This document shows positions 1-7,467 of a stretch of 47,328 nt of DNA, piece by piece; the stretch's first letter is position 1, and each line of letters starts with the position of its first letter. The notes beneath the pieces were generated by a model. That model did not search any database. It was not told where the DNA came from and saw only the letters and a program-made list of their open reading frames with translations. The translations under genes were made by a program, and so were the position numbers. The DNA is taken from assembly GCF_900110115.1 (NCBI RefSeq), contig NZ_FOCM01000013.1:1-47328 (forward strand), in the 5' to 3' direction. This DNA is from Palleronia pelagia. GTDB lineage: Bacteria > Pseudomonadota > Alphaproteobacteria > Rhodobacterales > Rhodobacteraceae.

Positions 1-288
1 ACGGAACTAACCGGCATGGCTGTTCTGAGATGGTGCCAGGAGACCCGGATCGATTGGCACTACATCGCGCCCGGAAAGCCCATGCAGAATGCCTTCGTTG
101 AGAGTTTCAACGGCAGCTTCCGGGACGAGCTATTGAACGAAACCCTGTTCACGTCGCTGGCCGAAGCCCGCGCGACAATCATCGCATGGAAGGAGGACTA
201 CAACCACAACAGACCCCACTCGTCCCTCGGCAATCTCACGCCGCAGGAATTTGCCATGAAATCGAGACTGGAAACCAGGGCCGCATGA
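1..288 (+). CDS. IS3-family transposase OrfB, C-terminal part (cut by window start)
   Basis: The frame is open from base 1, so the gene begins upstream of the window; the ATG at 16 is internal. The visible 95 residues are the end of an rve/DDE integrase core. They include the stretch NAFVESFNG, whose Glu is the third catalytic acid of IS3-type transposases, followed by the usual [16 protein letters not shown] tail. The family cuts and joins DNA at the ends of the element. The reading frame stops at 288 and the element appears to end about 60 bases later, inside a KAP NTPase gene on the other strand. Only the right end of the element is present, so its completeness cannot be judged. Confidence 0.9.
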   Translation, partial: TELTGMAVLRWCQETRIDWHYIAPGKPMQNAFVESFNGSFRDELLNETLFTSLAEARATIIAWKEDYNHNRPHSSLGNLTPQEFAMKSRLETRAA

Positions 289-889
289 GGCCAGAAATCA
301 ACCGACGGATTCTCCAAAAGGCTGGAGGGAAGTCGGGTCTCAGGTCAGCCGGTAGGGTTTCGGCATCAGGGTCGTTGAGGCAATCCGTGACGTTTTTGAC
401 GTACCCTGTCACGTCGCCGACAGTGATTTCGGAACCGTCGGCGAGGAGTTTCTTGCCCTGTTCCATAAGTCCGCCGAGCATGTCCGGCGACGGGATACCT
501 GTGAGACCGGTAAGGGCGAGGCCGCCGGCCTTGGATGCGACCTTCATAAGGTCGACGCGCTTCAAGAGCTTCTTTGATGCGTCCTTCAGCTTTGTTGTGA
601 GCGCCCGATCCCGCAGCAATTGTTCTACAATCGTTTCGATGATGACGGTCTTTGCGTCTTCGAGGCCCTGGAAGAGCCAACCGTTAAACCGAACAACTGA
701 TGTCCGATCATCCTCCGAAAACGCTTCCTCCAGCATGAGCAACACGCTCGACTTTCCCGCGCCCCAATCCCCGTGGACACCCACCGTGAGAGGTTCGGTC
801 CCCGAGTCTCTGATCACTTTCGCGACCGTGGCCGAAACGGCCTCGGAGTAGATCATGTCAACGGCGGTCTCATTGTCAGGTATGATCAT
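236..889 (-). pseudogene. KAP-family P-loop NTPase, 3' end destroyed by IS insertion
   Basis: The first ~180 residues belong to the KAP NTPase family, which has a Walker A motif (GVHGDWGAGKSS, about residues 37-48) followed by a segment with hydrophobic stretches that in KAP proteins enters the membrane. KAP proteins are usually 500-900 residues, so most of the protein, including Walker B, is missing. After the codons for ETLPA the frame runs into the IS end and stops at 236, giving an IS-encoded chimeric tail of about 37 residues. The gene follows the Mrr-like nuclease gene by 99 bases on the same strand and is probably the third gene of that operon. Bacterial KAP NTPases are often found in defence islands, but a role here is inference. 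The truncated product is probably inactive. Confidence 0.75.
289..347 (+). mobile_element. Right end of the IS3-family element
   Basis: This is the non-coding tail between the transposase stop and a terminal sequence ending TCAGGTCA at 340-347. Read inward from the right it begins TGACCTGA, which fits the TG...CA terminal dinucleotides of IS3-family elements. The KAP protein encoded on the opposite strand stops looking like its family at this point, which supports the boundary. The exact last base and any target duplication cannot be fixed because the left end is outside the window. Confidence 0.6.
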
Positions 890-988
890 GGAAGTTCTTT
901 TCCGTAGAATGTCGTATTTTCAATGCTATCGCTTTGCGCGGCTCGTTAAGTCTCGGCATCTGTTCGCGACCCTTGGCTTTACTATATC

Positions 989-1897
989 TCATGGCAGCAA
1001 ATCCCGAACGGGGACGAATGCCTGGTTGGTCTCGGCCGCCCGGCGCAGCTTTTCGTCAAGAACATCGATCAATGAGAGACGGTTATGAACGACCTGGTGT
1101 AGGTCTAAACCATCGGCACAAATTATGTTCGTTCGCCTACCTGTCTTGAAGGCCTTAAGGCCGTCTTCTGAAAACCCCGAATTACTGATGAAGAGGCCGC
1201 GCGTCCACGTCGCCTTGCCCGAGACTTTGCCGGAAAATGTCAACAGTTCGGCTTGCCCCGTGAGACCGGCTTGCCATTTGGCTTCGACGAGATACGTCTC
1301 GCCGTGCAGCTTGAAGCTTCCGTCAATCTGTTCGCCCGTTAGTTTGAAAGGTGATCGCGGCGTGAGCCCATATGCGGCAAAAAGCTCTGTGAGAAATCGT
1401 TCATACTCATACCCACGACGCTGTGGGGCATGTTCGAAGAGGCCGATCAGACGGTCTGATAACGTCTTGGCCAGTTCGTCCGAAACCGTGGCCGCCTTCG
1501 GTTTCGGGCTCTCATCCGACTCGGGCAAGTCTCCTGGCAAGGAATCAAGGAACGCGGGGTCGTTGAGCTCGGGAACCTTAAGTGACAAACGGAGGAGGAG
1601 CACATTCAACTCGCTCACCTCTGCACGGGTGAGCGGCTCTCCCTTGCCTCTCCGCCAAGTCATCGATTGCCTTACGATCGACAGCATCAGCGAGCTGAAT
1701 TTGTGCCTCCTCTGATCGAGTGTTGACGACAACAGCTGTACGATCGCCGGTCGCTTGCTACCGCCGACCCAGGAGTCCTCGCATTGGACCTTCGCTGCCG
1801 CCAAAGGGAATGCGGTCCGGGAATTACCGCTCCCCGGTAAGAAGTTGTAGAGCAGGTCCGCGAGATCCTCGACGCATTGTTCCTCTGCAAGGTTCAT
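989..1897 (-). CDS. Mrr-type restriction endonuclease-like protein
   Basis: This is a 302-residue protein. The C-terminal half holds a PD-(D/E)XK nuclease fold of the Mrr_cat type: YEYERFLTELF at about 163-173 is the usual entry helix, Asp192 lies in GEQIDGSF, and Glu205-x-Lys207 lies in YLVEAKW, so all catalytic residues are present. The N-terminal ~150 residues are helical with no domain recognised. Mrr-family enzymes cleave DNA, often methylated DNA; the target here cannot be read from sequence. The start codon overlaps the stop of the upstream AAA_14/DUF4143 gene (ATGA at 1894-1897), so the two are translationally coupled. The truncated KAP gene follows. The three-gene set resembles a defence module, but I know of no named system with this composition. 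Confidence 0.8.
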   Translation of the reverse strand: MNLAEEQCVEDLADLLYNFLPGSGNSRTAFPLAAAKVQCEDSWVGGSKRPAIVQLLSSTLDQRRHKFSSLMLSIVRQSMTWRRGKGEPLTRAEVSELNVLLLRLSLKVPELNDPAFLDSLPGDLPESDESPKPKAATVSDELAKTLSDRLIGLFEHAPQRRGYEYERFLTELFAAYGLTPRSPFKLTGEQIDGSFKLHGETYLVEAKWQAGLTGQAELLTFSGKVSGKATWTRGLFISNSGFSEDGLKAFKTGRRTNIICADGLDLHQVVHNRLSLIDVLDEKLRRAAETNQAFVPVRDLLP

Positions 1898-3120
1898 TGG
1901 CTACCCCACAGACATGACAGCGGGGCCGCGAACATGTTTTCGCCGAATGGGACTACCTTATCGTGATCATAGAGCACCATGCCTTGGACGAACTTGGCGC
2001 CGCAAGCGTCCGCCAGTTTGCGCATTCCCGAAAAGTCCGCCGCCGAAACGGTTGCGGATGACTTCACTTCGATACCGACCACTTCGCCACGACGGTTCTC
2101 CAACACGATGTCGACCTCGTTTTTGTCCTTGTCCCGGAAATGAGAGAACGTGCATCTCTGCTCGCTCCAACTGGCGATCTTTCGCAGCTCGCTGAACACG
2201 AAGGTCTCCAGGATCGCGCCAAAACTCGTTTTGTCCCTACGGACTACGTCCGGCGAGATATCCCGCATCGCGGCGAGGAGTCCCGCATCGAGAAAGTGTA
2301 GTTTCGGCGACTTTGTGAGACGTTTCAGGCGATTTGTGAACCAGGGCTGGAGCGTGTGAACGAGATAGAGGCTCTCGAAGACGCTCACATATTTCTGCGT
2401 AGTGACGTGGTTGAGGTCGAGACCTGCCCCGATCCCGGTGTAGTTGACCAACTGCCCTGCGTGCTCGGCGAGCGCCGACATCAGTCTTGGCATGATGGCA
2501 AGTTGTTCGATCTGTGCGACGTCTCGGACATCTCGTTGGACGATCGCGTCGAGATAGCCGTGATACCAATCCTGCTTTCTCGACCATCGAACGCGACCGA
2601 GGGCTTCGGGATAGCCGCCCGAAAGGACGTTTTCTATAAGGTCGTCCCCGACAATCATGTTACCGGTGTTTGGCGTTTGTCCCGCAAAGGCCTGATCAAT
2701 AAATCTCGTTTTTGTCCCAAAGATCTCCGCCTGCGATAGTGGGAATAGCCGAACGACCTCCATACGACCCGCGAGAGAGTCCGCCACTTTTGGTATGGTC
2801 ATCAGGTTGGCCGAACCCGTCAGGAGGAACCTGCCCGGTGTCTTGTCGTCATCGACCAGGTTTTTGATGGCCAGCAGAAGGTCGGGCGCGCGTTGGACCT
2901 CATCAATGACGGCGCGGTCCAATCCGCGGACGAACCCGACCGGATCATCGATCGCCGACCGCAAGACGTTGGCATCGTCCAATGTCAGAAACGGGATCTT
3001 GTCCGACGCGATTTCGGTCGCAAGCGTCGTTTTGCCGGACTGACGCGGCCCCGATATGAGAACCACACGGGTGTCCGAAAGTGCCTCTTCCACCCTGGCC
3101 TTGGCAAATCTTGGATACAT
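1894..3120 (-). CDS. AAA_14/DUF4143 ATP-binding protein
   Basis: The product is 408 residues from the ATG at 3120, which has a GGGAG ribosome site 8-12 bases upstream. A longer reading to 3177 would run through the repeat array and is rejected. The N-terminal AAA_14 ATPase has Walker A GPRQSGKTT (24-32), Walker B-like VIDEVQ (71-76) and a sensor TGSAN (101-105). The C-terminal DUF4143 half ends in a PD-(D/E)XK-like fold around FRDKDKNEVDIVLEN and VGIEVKSS. Family members are common but poorly understood; many sit in mobile or defence regions. It is the first gene of an operon with the Mrr-like nuclease (4-base overlap) and the KAP NTPase. Six 22-bp-spaced repeats occupy its upstream region and probably control it. 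Confidence 0.85.
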   Translation of the reverse strand: MYPRFAKARVEEALSDTRVVLISGPRQSGKTTLATEIASDKIPFLTLDDANVLRSAIDDPVGFVRGLDRAVIDEVQRAPDLLLAIKNLVDDDKTPGRFLLTGSANLMTIPKVADSLAGRMEVVRLFPLSQAEIFGTKTRFIDQAFAGQTPNTGNMIVGDDLIENVLSGGYPEALGRVRWSRKQDWYHGYLDAIVQRDVRDVAQIEQLAIMPRLMSALAEHAGQLVNYTGIGAGLDLNHVTTQKYVSVFESLYLVHTLQPWFTNRLKRLTKSPKLHFLDAGLLAAMRDISPDVVRRDKTSFGAILETFVFSELRKIASWSEQRCTFSHFRDKDKNEVDIVLENRRGEVVGIEVKSSATVSAADFSGMRKLADACGAKFVQGMVLYDHDKVVPFGENMFAAPLSCLWGSQ

Positions 3121-3137
3121 CGGCGTACGGCTCCCTT

Positions 3138-3262
3138 CGACCGATTGAAAGTACGCGCCCGACCGATTGAAAGTCAAGCTTCGACCAATTGAAAGCGTGT
3201 TGGCGACCGGTTGAAGACTTCAACGCCGACCATCTGAAAGAGGAGCCCCGACCGACTGAAAG
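3138..3262 (-). repeat. Six-copy 14-bp direct repeat array with 22-bp periodicity
   Basis: Copies of CGACCGATTGAAAG (plus-strand reading) start at 3138, 3160, 3182, 3204, 3227 and 3249, so the spacing is 22, 22, 22, 23, 22. The first two copies are identical; the others differ at one to three positions. The 8-9 bp between copies are not conserved. Two helical turns per unit places every copy on the same DNA face, as in iterons or cooperative operators. The array ends 18 bases before the start codon of the AAA_14/DUF4143 gene, which points to transcriptional control of that operon, though a replication or incompatibility iteron role is also possible. Confidence 0.85.
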
Positions 3263-3355
3263 GCACCATGCTCTAACTCACTGGAGCGATCCGCCTCGGC
3301 TGAGTCCCTACCCGTAAACATTCTCGCAGAGAGACAGGGAGCGAGTTATGTACTC

Positions 3356-4621
3356 TCAGTTGCGCAGCCGGACCTCGCGGTAGCGCCTGAATTCTTCGGC
3401 ATCCACGAGCTGATGACCGAATGCGTCCAGAAGCTCATTCCAGGCACCATGCAAGAATTCGATACGGTCATCTGAAGTCCAATCGGTACGAGTCTCATCA
3501 CATAGAATCCCCGCCTTACGAGACCTCATAGGCCTATATCCCTGTTGAACCCTCCAGAGCGCGCCCTTCATACCTTCGATTCCCAAGATAACGCGTCGGC
3601 GGCCGGAGGCTCCGAGCGCATCAAGACATGCTGAGCCACTCTCCAAACCTTTTGCCCAGTTCGAAAGCAATCGCGCATACGAGATGTAAGTCTTGCCCTG
3701 ATCCTGCCCAAAGGCTGTTCCGTCGGACATCCAAACCTCTCCGGTCTCCTCCATGTAGGCCGCAAGGTTACGCGCTCGGCATGTACCGTCCTCATCGCGA
3801 CCCGCGAGCCAATAGCTGATAAATCCCTGCTCGAAGACTCCAAAATTCCCACCACCCGCACCTGCGTATGGTGCCCAAAGTCGCGCACCGTCTGGTAAGT
3901 GTTCAACTGTCGCAATTGGCGGGAATCCGTCTGGATACCCCTCGGGAATGATACGAAGCCAGGCTCGTGAAAGCTGATGGGGACGAACTCTAAGATCTTC
4001 ATCAAAAGTGTCTTCGTGAAGTACTGGCCAATCGGATTGCCAAAGCCCGGGTGATTGCGGGTCACTGGAGACTCCCTTGATCGGAACAGCGGCGCGTCGT
4101 TCACCGCGAACACCTTCCACGTTCGTCCGGATGGCGGCAGTCAGTTCGTCGGTAAGGGCCCTCCTGACATCGCGGCGGCTTGCATTGCTAGCACCCTCTT
4201 CCAGTTCATATGTCAAAATCCGCCGATGTCGTATATCGAATGGCAGATCTTCCACCGAAATCCCGCCCGCAGTATTCAAAACGGCGATTATTCTGCCAAA
4301 ACCCAAAGCCTTAAGGGCGAAGCCGAGCTCGACCATCACGTTCGGATTGGGTAGGGCCTTCCCGCTCTCTGCCGTCGCGATCGGTGTGACGTCCGCAACC
4401 ATGACAGTGCAGTCAGTGATCTTTTCGAAGATCGTCTGGCTTATGTCAGCCATACCCGGAGTGGACCTAGTGTCATGATCCAAGTTGATCCGTGGTGCAT
4501 CCTCGACATCGAGCAGATCGCTCACCCTATCGACCGCGACCTCGAGCGCATTGCGTAGAAACTGCCGATTGATGCTTGCGGGCAGGTCGTTCTGCCATGA
4601 CCAAAAAACTGTATCACTCAC
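3356..4621 (-). CDS. TIR-like domain protein, putative nucleotide/NAD-binding defence effector
   Basis: The product is 421 residues. The N-terminal ~150 residues match the TIR-like nucleotide-binding family: first strand VFWSWQNDLP (residues 5-14), then VMVADVTP (73-80) and NPNVMVELGFALKALG (92-107), where Glu98 occupies the position of the catalytic Glu of TIR NADases. The remaining ~270 residues, containing several aromatic-rich stretches, are not recognised and may be a sensing region. TIR-type proteins in bacteria deplete NAD or make signalling nucleotides during phage defence; activity here is inference. The start overlaps the stop of the ScpB-like gene (ATGA, 4618-4621), so it is the third gene of the DUF1403-ScpB operon, an unexpected partner for a TIR-like protein. 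Confidence 0.65.
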   Translation of the reverse strand: MSDTVFWSWQNDLPASINRQFLRNALEVAVDRVSDLLDVEDAPRINLDHDTRSTPGMADISQTIFEKITDCTVMVADVTPIATAESGKALPNPNVMVELGFALKALGFGRIIAVLNTAGGISVEDLPFDIRHRRILTYELEEGASNASRRDVRRALTDELTAAIRTNVEGVRGERRAAVPIKGVSSDPQSPGLWQSDWPVLHEDTFDEDLRVRPHQLSRAWLRIIPEGYPDGFPPIATVEHLPDGARLWAPYAGAGGGNFGVFEQGFISYWLAGRDEDGTCRARNLAAYMEETGEVWMSDGTAFGQDQGKTYISYARLLSNWAKGLESGSACLDALGASGRRRVILGIEGMKGALWRVQQGYRPMRSRKAGILCDETRTDWTSDDRIEFLHGAWNELLDAFGHQLVDAEEFRRYREVRLRN

Positions 4622-5265
4622 CTGGTCTTGTCCTGAGTTTGGGAAGGTGAACCGCCTGCGTGTTGAAAGTCAGATGTGATCTCGATGTCTGGCAAATCCC
4701 GCAAGCTTTGTAGATCAAACGTCACCAGAAACGTCTCCGTCGTCACGAAGGTATGCGGCGCGCCCGGCCGCGGCGAGCGCGGTCCGCTGGCGATCAGATC
4801 CTTGTAGCGCAGTCGGGCTAGCAGATCGCGGCTGACCTCCTTGCCAAAGATGCTGGCGAGCCCCGCCCGATCGATCGGCTGATGATAGGCGATCGCGCAG
4901 AGCACCCCCATCTCCATCTCGGTAAATCCAAGCGATTGCTCTCCCAGATCGGCAGCGGCCTTGATCGCGTCGGCGAACTGAGTCTTGGTGCGGAACATCC
5001 AGCCGTCGGCCACTTGGACCAGTTCGTAAGGCCGACCCGTCACCTCGGCCTGGATGTCCTCGATCAGCATCTCGACCGGGGCACCCTGCCCCACGACACG
5101 CGCCAGGTCTTCACGGCCGACCGGTGAGGCGCTAGCGAAGAGCACCGCCTCAATCCGCCCCATCCATTCGCGCCAGCGCAGCTCCTGCGGCAGGTCGTCG
5201 AGCTCCCTGTCAAAGGTTGCGTCGCTCTCATCTGCCAGCCTCCGTTTCCTGGCTGCGACGGTCAT
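4618..5265 (-). CDS. ScpB-like chromosome segregation protein (plasmid type)
   Basis: This 215-residue protein belongs to the ScpB family, the winged-helix kleisin-associated subunit of SMC condensin complexes. The two winged-helix units are visible as IEAVLFASASPVGREDLARV (about 38-57) and MGVLCAIAYHQPIDRAGLASIFG (about 119-141), the second being the best conserved ScpB segment. Neither ScpA nor SMC is nearby. Divergent ScpB copies next to DUF1403 genes are typical of Rhodobacteraceae plasmids, where they may help partition the replicon; that role is unproven. Its start overlaps the DUF1403 stop (5262-5265) and its stop overlaps the TIR-like start, so the three genes are tightly coupled. Confidence 0.8.
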   Translation of the reverse strand: MTVAARKRRLADESDATFDRELDDLPQELRWREWMGRIEAVLFASASPVGREDLARVVGQGAPVEMLIEDIQAEVTGRPYELVQVADGWMFRTKTQFADAIKAAADLGEQSLGFTEMEMGVLCAIAYHQPIDRAGLASIFGKEVSRDLLARLRYKDLIASGPRSPRPGAPHTFVTTETFLVTFDLQSLRDLPDIEITSDFQHAGGSPSQTQDKTR

Positions 5266-6215
5266 TGCACGATCCCATACAGTCGGAACGTCGACCGTCC
5301 AGTAAGCTCTCGTGCCACACCCAACTCAACCAGCCGGTCGCAGAACCGCCGCGCGGCCCGGTCGGTCATCGCAATAGATGTCCCGCGAACGCGCGGCGAC
5401 AGCATCGATGCAGGCGCCACGGAATTTTCTGTCATGAACAGATCAACCGCTGCGTCCGATCCTTTTGCTCGCAGCCTCGGGGCAACGCTTCGAAGCGCTT
5501 CGGCGCGCCGCGCAAGGTCTCGCGCCAACCGGATCGTCTCTTGGACGGACTCGAGGATGCGCACTTGGGCTGTTAGCTCGGCCCTTTGTCCTTCTATGGT
5601 CAGGTCCCGCAGCATCGCCTTTGTCAGCCGCTGCGCAGAAACGGGCAGCACCATCTTCCAGTTCAGCGCGCGCGCCAGGACCAGGTCCGAGAGAAGGCAG
5701 GCGACCCGTTCTGCTCGGTCGTCAGTCTCGAGCACGGCGCGCAGGACGGCGCTGCAGCTCGCCAATGGCCCGCGGGTTCGAGCACTCTCCAACCCCGCGT
5801 CGATCCAGACGCCCACCTCCCCGGCGAAGCCCGCGCCAATCAGGCCAGCGATCTCGTCAGCACTACCTGTCCTTACGCGCACGGCCTCGCGCCAGAAGGC
5901 AAGCAGATCGCCATCCGGTCCGCGTGCCTCGCCTGGCGGCGTTAGATGAAAGGCGTCGCGAATGTCGGCCTCCCGCGCCAGCCGCCCTTCCAGTTTCGAG
6001 GTCGCCGTGGCTGCAGTCAGCGCCAGCCGATTGGCAAGCAGTTTCACTGGCACGCCATACCTGGCATCTCCGACCAGCTGGTCGAGCACCGTGAGAGCCG
6101 TACCGGACCGAAAGGCCACAGTTTCAAGGGTTTCGGCACTCCCCGAGGTGACCCAGCCCGGCAGTTTCGGTAGGATGGGTAAGTCGTTCCGGATAGCTGC
6201 AGGCTGGTATGTCAT
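5262..6215 (-). CDS. DUF1403 family protein
   Basis: This 317-residue protein is recognised as DUF1403, a family I know mainly from Rhodobacterales and Rhizobiales plasmids. It is almost wholly alpha-helical and Ala/Leu/Arg-rich, with no catalytic motif visible. The final ~50 residues (FCDRLVELGVARELTGRSTFRLYG) look like a winged-helix tail. It is the first gene of the operon with the ScpB-like and TIR-like genes. The pairing with ScpB suggests it may replace ScpA or another SMC partner, but this is inference. A divergent tyrosine recombinase gene starts about 110 bases away, so the 6216-6328 interval must carry both promoters. Confidence 0.8.
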   Translation of the reverse strand: MTYQPAAIRNDLPILPKLPGWVTSGSAETLETVAFRSGTALTVLDQLVGDARYGVPVKLLANRLALTAATATSKLEGRLAREADIRDAFHLTPPGEARGPDGDLLAFWREAVRVRTGSADEIAGLIGAGFAGEVGVWIDAGLESARTRGPLASCSAVLRAVLETDDRAERVACLLSDLVLARALNWKMVLPVSAQRLTKAMLRDLTIEGQRAELTAQVRILESVQETIRLARDLARRAEALRSVAPRLRAKGSDAAVDLFMTENSVAPASMLSPRVRGTSIAMTDRAARRFCDRLVELGVARELTGRSTFRLYGIVQ

Positions 6216-6290
6216 GACACAAGACTATCCCATGGCGGCGCTTTCTGCTACCAAATAGTGTGTAAACCGCCCCACCCTGCCGCTCTCACT

Positions 6291-6321
6291 CATGTCCAAT
6301 AAGTTTGCATTATCGGACATG
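6291..6321. other. 12-7-12 inverted repeat, candidate tyrosine-recombinase core site
   Basis: The arms CATGTCCAATAA (6291-6302) and TTATCGGACATG (6310-6321) are inverted repeats with one mismatch, around the 7-bp centre GTTTGCA. The geometry (about 12-bp binding arms with a 6-8 bp crossover region) is that of core sites for tyrosine recombinases such as dif, loxP and FRT. The site lies 8 bases before the start codon of a tyrosine recombinase gene, a common place for a multimer-resolution site. It could instead be an operator for either divergent gene. Confidence 0.65.
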
Positions 6322-6328
6322 AAAAGAT

Positions 6329-7459
6329 ATGCTCAGGAACATGAACAAACCATCTGATAACCAACCCCAAAACGCGGAGAAATCGAGCTCAGAGCCCCAG
6401 GACGCCCCGATCGATGACGAGCGCGACGAGAGAGACGCTCCCGACGACGCCTCGATCGCCCTGCCCGCCCATGTGGCGGGGTCCGGCACGCTTGACCGGC
6501 TGGTCGATACCGCTCGCGACTACGCCAGGGCCGCGACAGCCGAGAATACGAACAAAGCCTACGCGGCCGACTGGAAGCACTTCGCGCGCTGGTGCCGCCT
6601 GAAGGGAACATACCCCCTGCCCCCCTCGCCCGAGATGATCGGGCTCTACCTCGCCGACGTCGCGGCGCCGACAGGCCCCTCCCCTGCCCTTTCGGTCTCG
6701 ACGATCGAGCGCCGCCTCTCCGGGCTTGTCTGGAATTACGCGCAGCGTGGCTTTCCGCTCGATCGCAAGGATCGCCACATTGCCACGGTGCTGGCGGGGA
6801 TCAAACGCCGGCATGCGCGCCCGCCGGTCCAGAAGGAGGCCATTCTCCCCGAGGACATCCTCGCCATGGTGGCCACCCTGCCCCACGACCTGCGGGGCCT
6901 GCGCGACCGGGCAATCCTGCTGATTGGCTATGCCGGCGGGCTCAGGCGCTCCGAAATCGTTAGCCTCGATCACGGCAAGGACGACACGCCCGATAGCCGC
7001 GGCTGGATCGAGACCCTCAAGGACGGCGCGGTCCTCACGCTCAACGCCAAGACCGGCTGGCGCGAGGTGGAGATTGGCCGGGGATCCAGCGAGGGGACCT
7101 GCCCAGTTCACGCCCTCGAGCAATGGCTGCACTTCGCCCGGATCGACTTCGGCCCGGTCTTCCTGCGCACATCGCGGGACGGCACGCGCGCCCTCGACAC
7201 CCGGCTCTCCGACAAGCATGTTGCGCGGCTGATCAAGGACACCGTTCTGAACGCCGGCATCCGATCCGACCTCCCGGAAAAAGACCAGCTTGCCTTGTTT
7301 TCCGGGCATTCCTTGCGCGCCGGTCTTGCCAGTTCCGCTGAGGTCCCGGAAGCTCATGTCCAGAAGCAGCTCGGGCATGCCTCGGCAGAGATGACCCGCC
7401 GCTACCAGCGCCGGCGCGACCGGTTCCGCGTCAACCTGACCAGGGCCGCAGGGCTGTAA
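6329..7459 (+). CDS. Tyrosine recombinase / phage-type integrase, probable plasmid resolvase
   Basis: The product is 376 residues from the ATG at 6329; the ATG at 6341, just after an AGGA, is an alternative. The first ~55 residues are acidic and low in complexity. A SAM-like core-binding domain (about 57-165) is followed by the catalytic domain with the full set: Arg206 (GGLRRSE), Lys241 (NAKTGW), His327-x-x-Arg330 (SGHSLRAG), His350 (LGHAS) and Tyr359 (TRRYQR). Such enzymes resolve plasmid dimers or move cassettes. The 12-7-12 inverted repeat directly upstream is a likely target. It is convergent with repC, the two stops lying 8 bases apart, and divergent from the DUF1403 operon, which fits a plasmid-maintenance role. 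Confidence 0.88.
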   Translation: MLRNMNKPSDNQPQNAEKSSSEPQDAPIDDERDERDAPDDASIALPAHVAGSGTLDRLVDTARDYARAATAENTNKAYAADWKHFARWCRLKGTYPLPPSPEMIGLYLADVAAPTGPSPALSVSTIERRLSGLVWNYAQRGFPLDRKDRHIATVLAGIKRRHARPPVQKEAILPEDILAMVATLPHDLRGLRDRAILLIGYAGGLRRSEIVSLDHGKDDTPDSRGWIETLKDGAVLTLNAKTGWREVEIGRGSSEGTCPVHALEQWLHFARIDFGPVFLRTSRDGTRALDTRLSDKHVARLIKDTVLNAGIRSDLPEKDQLALFSGHSLRAGLASSAEVPEAHVQKQLGHASAEMTRRYQRRRDRFRVNLTRAAGL

Positions 7460-7467
7460 GTCCACGG

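Noticed and set aside
3121-3177. 19-residue N-terminal extension of the AAA_14/DUF4143 protein
   Set aside because: It would be encoded by the repeat array, while the ATG at 3120 has a good ribosome site and begins the family's conserved region.
3138-3262. CRISPR-like array
   Set aside because: The conserved unit is 14 bp and the intervals only 8-9 bp, far below CRISPR repeat and spacer lengths, and no cas gene is near.
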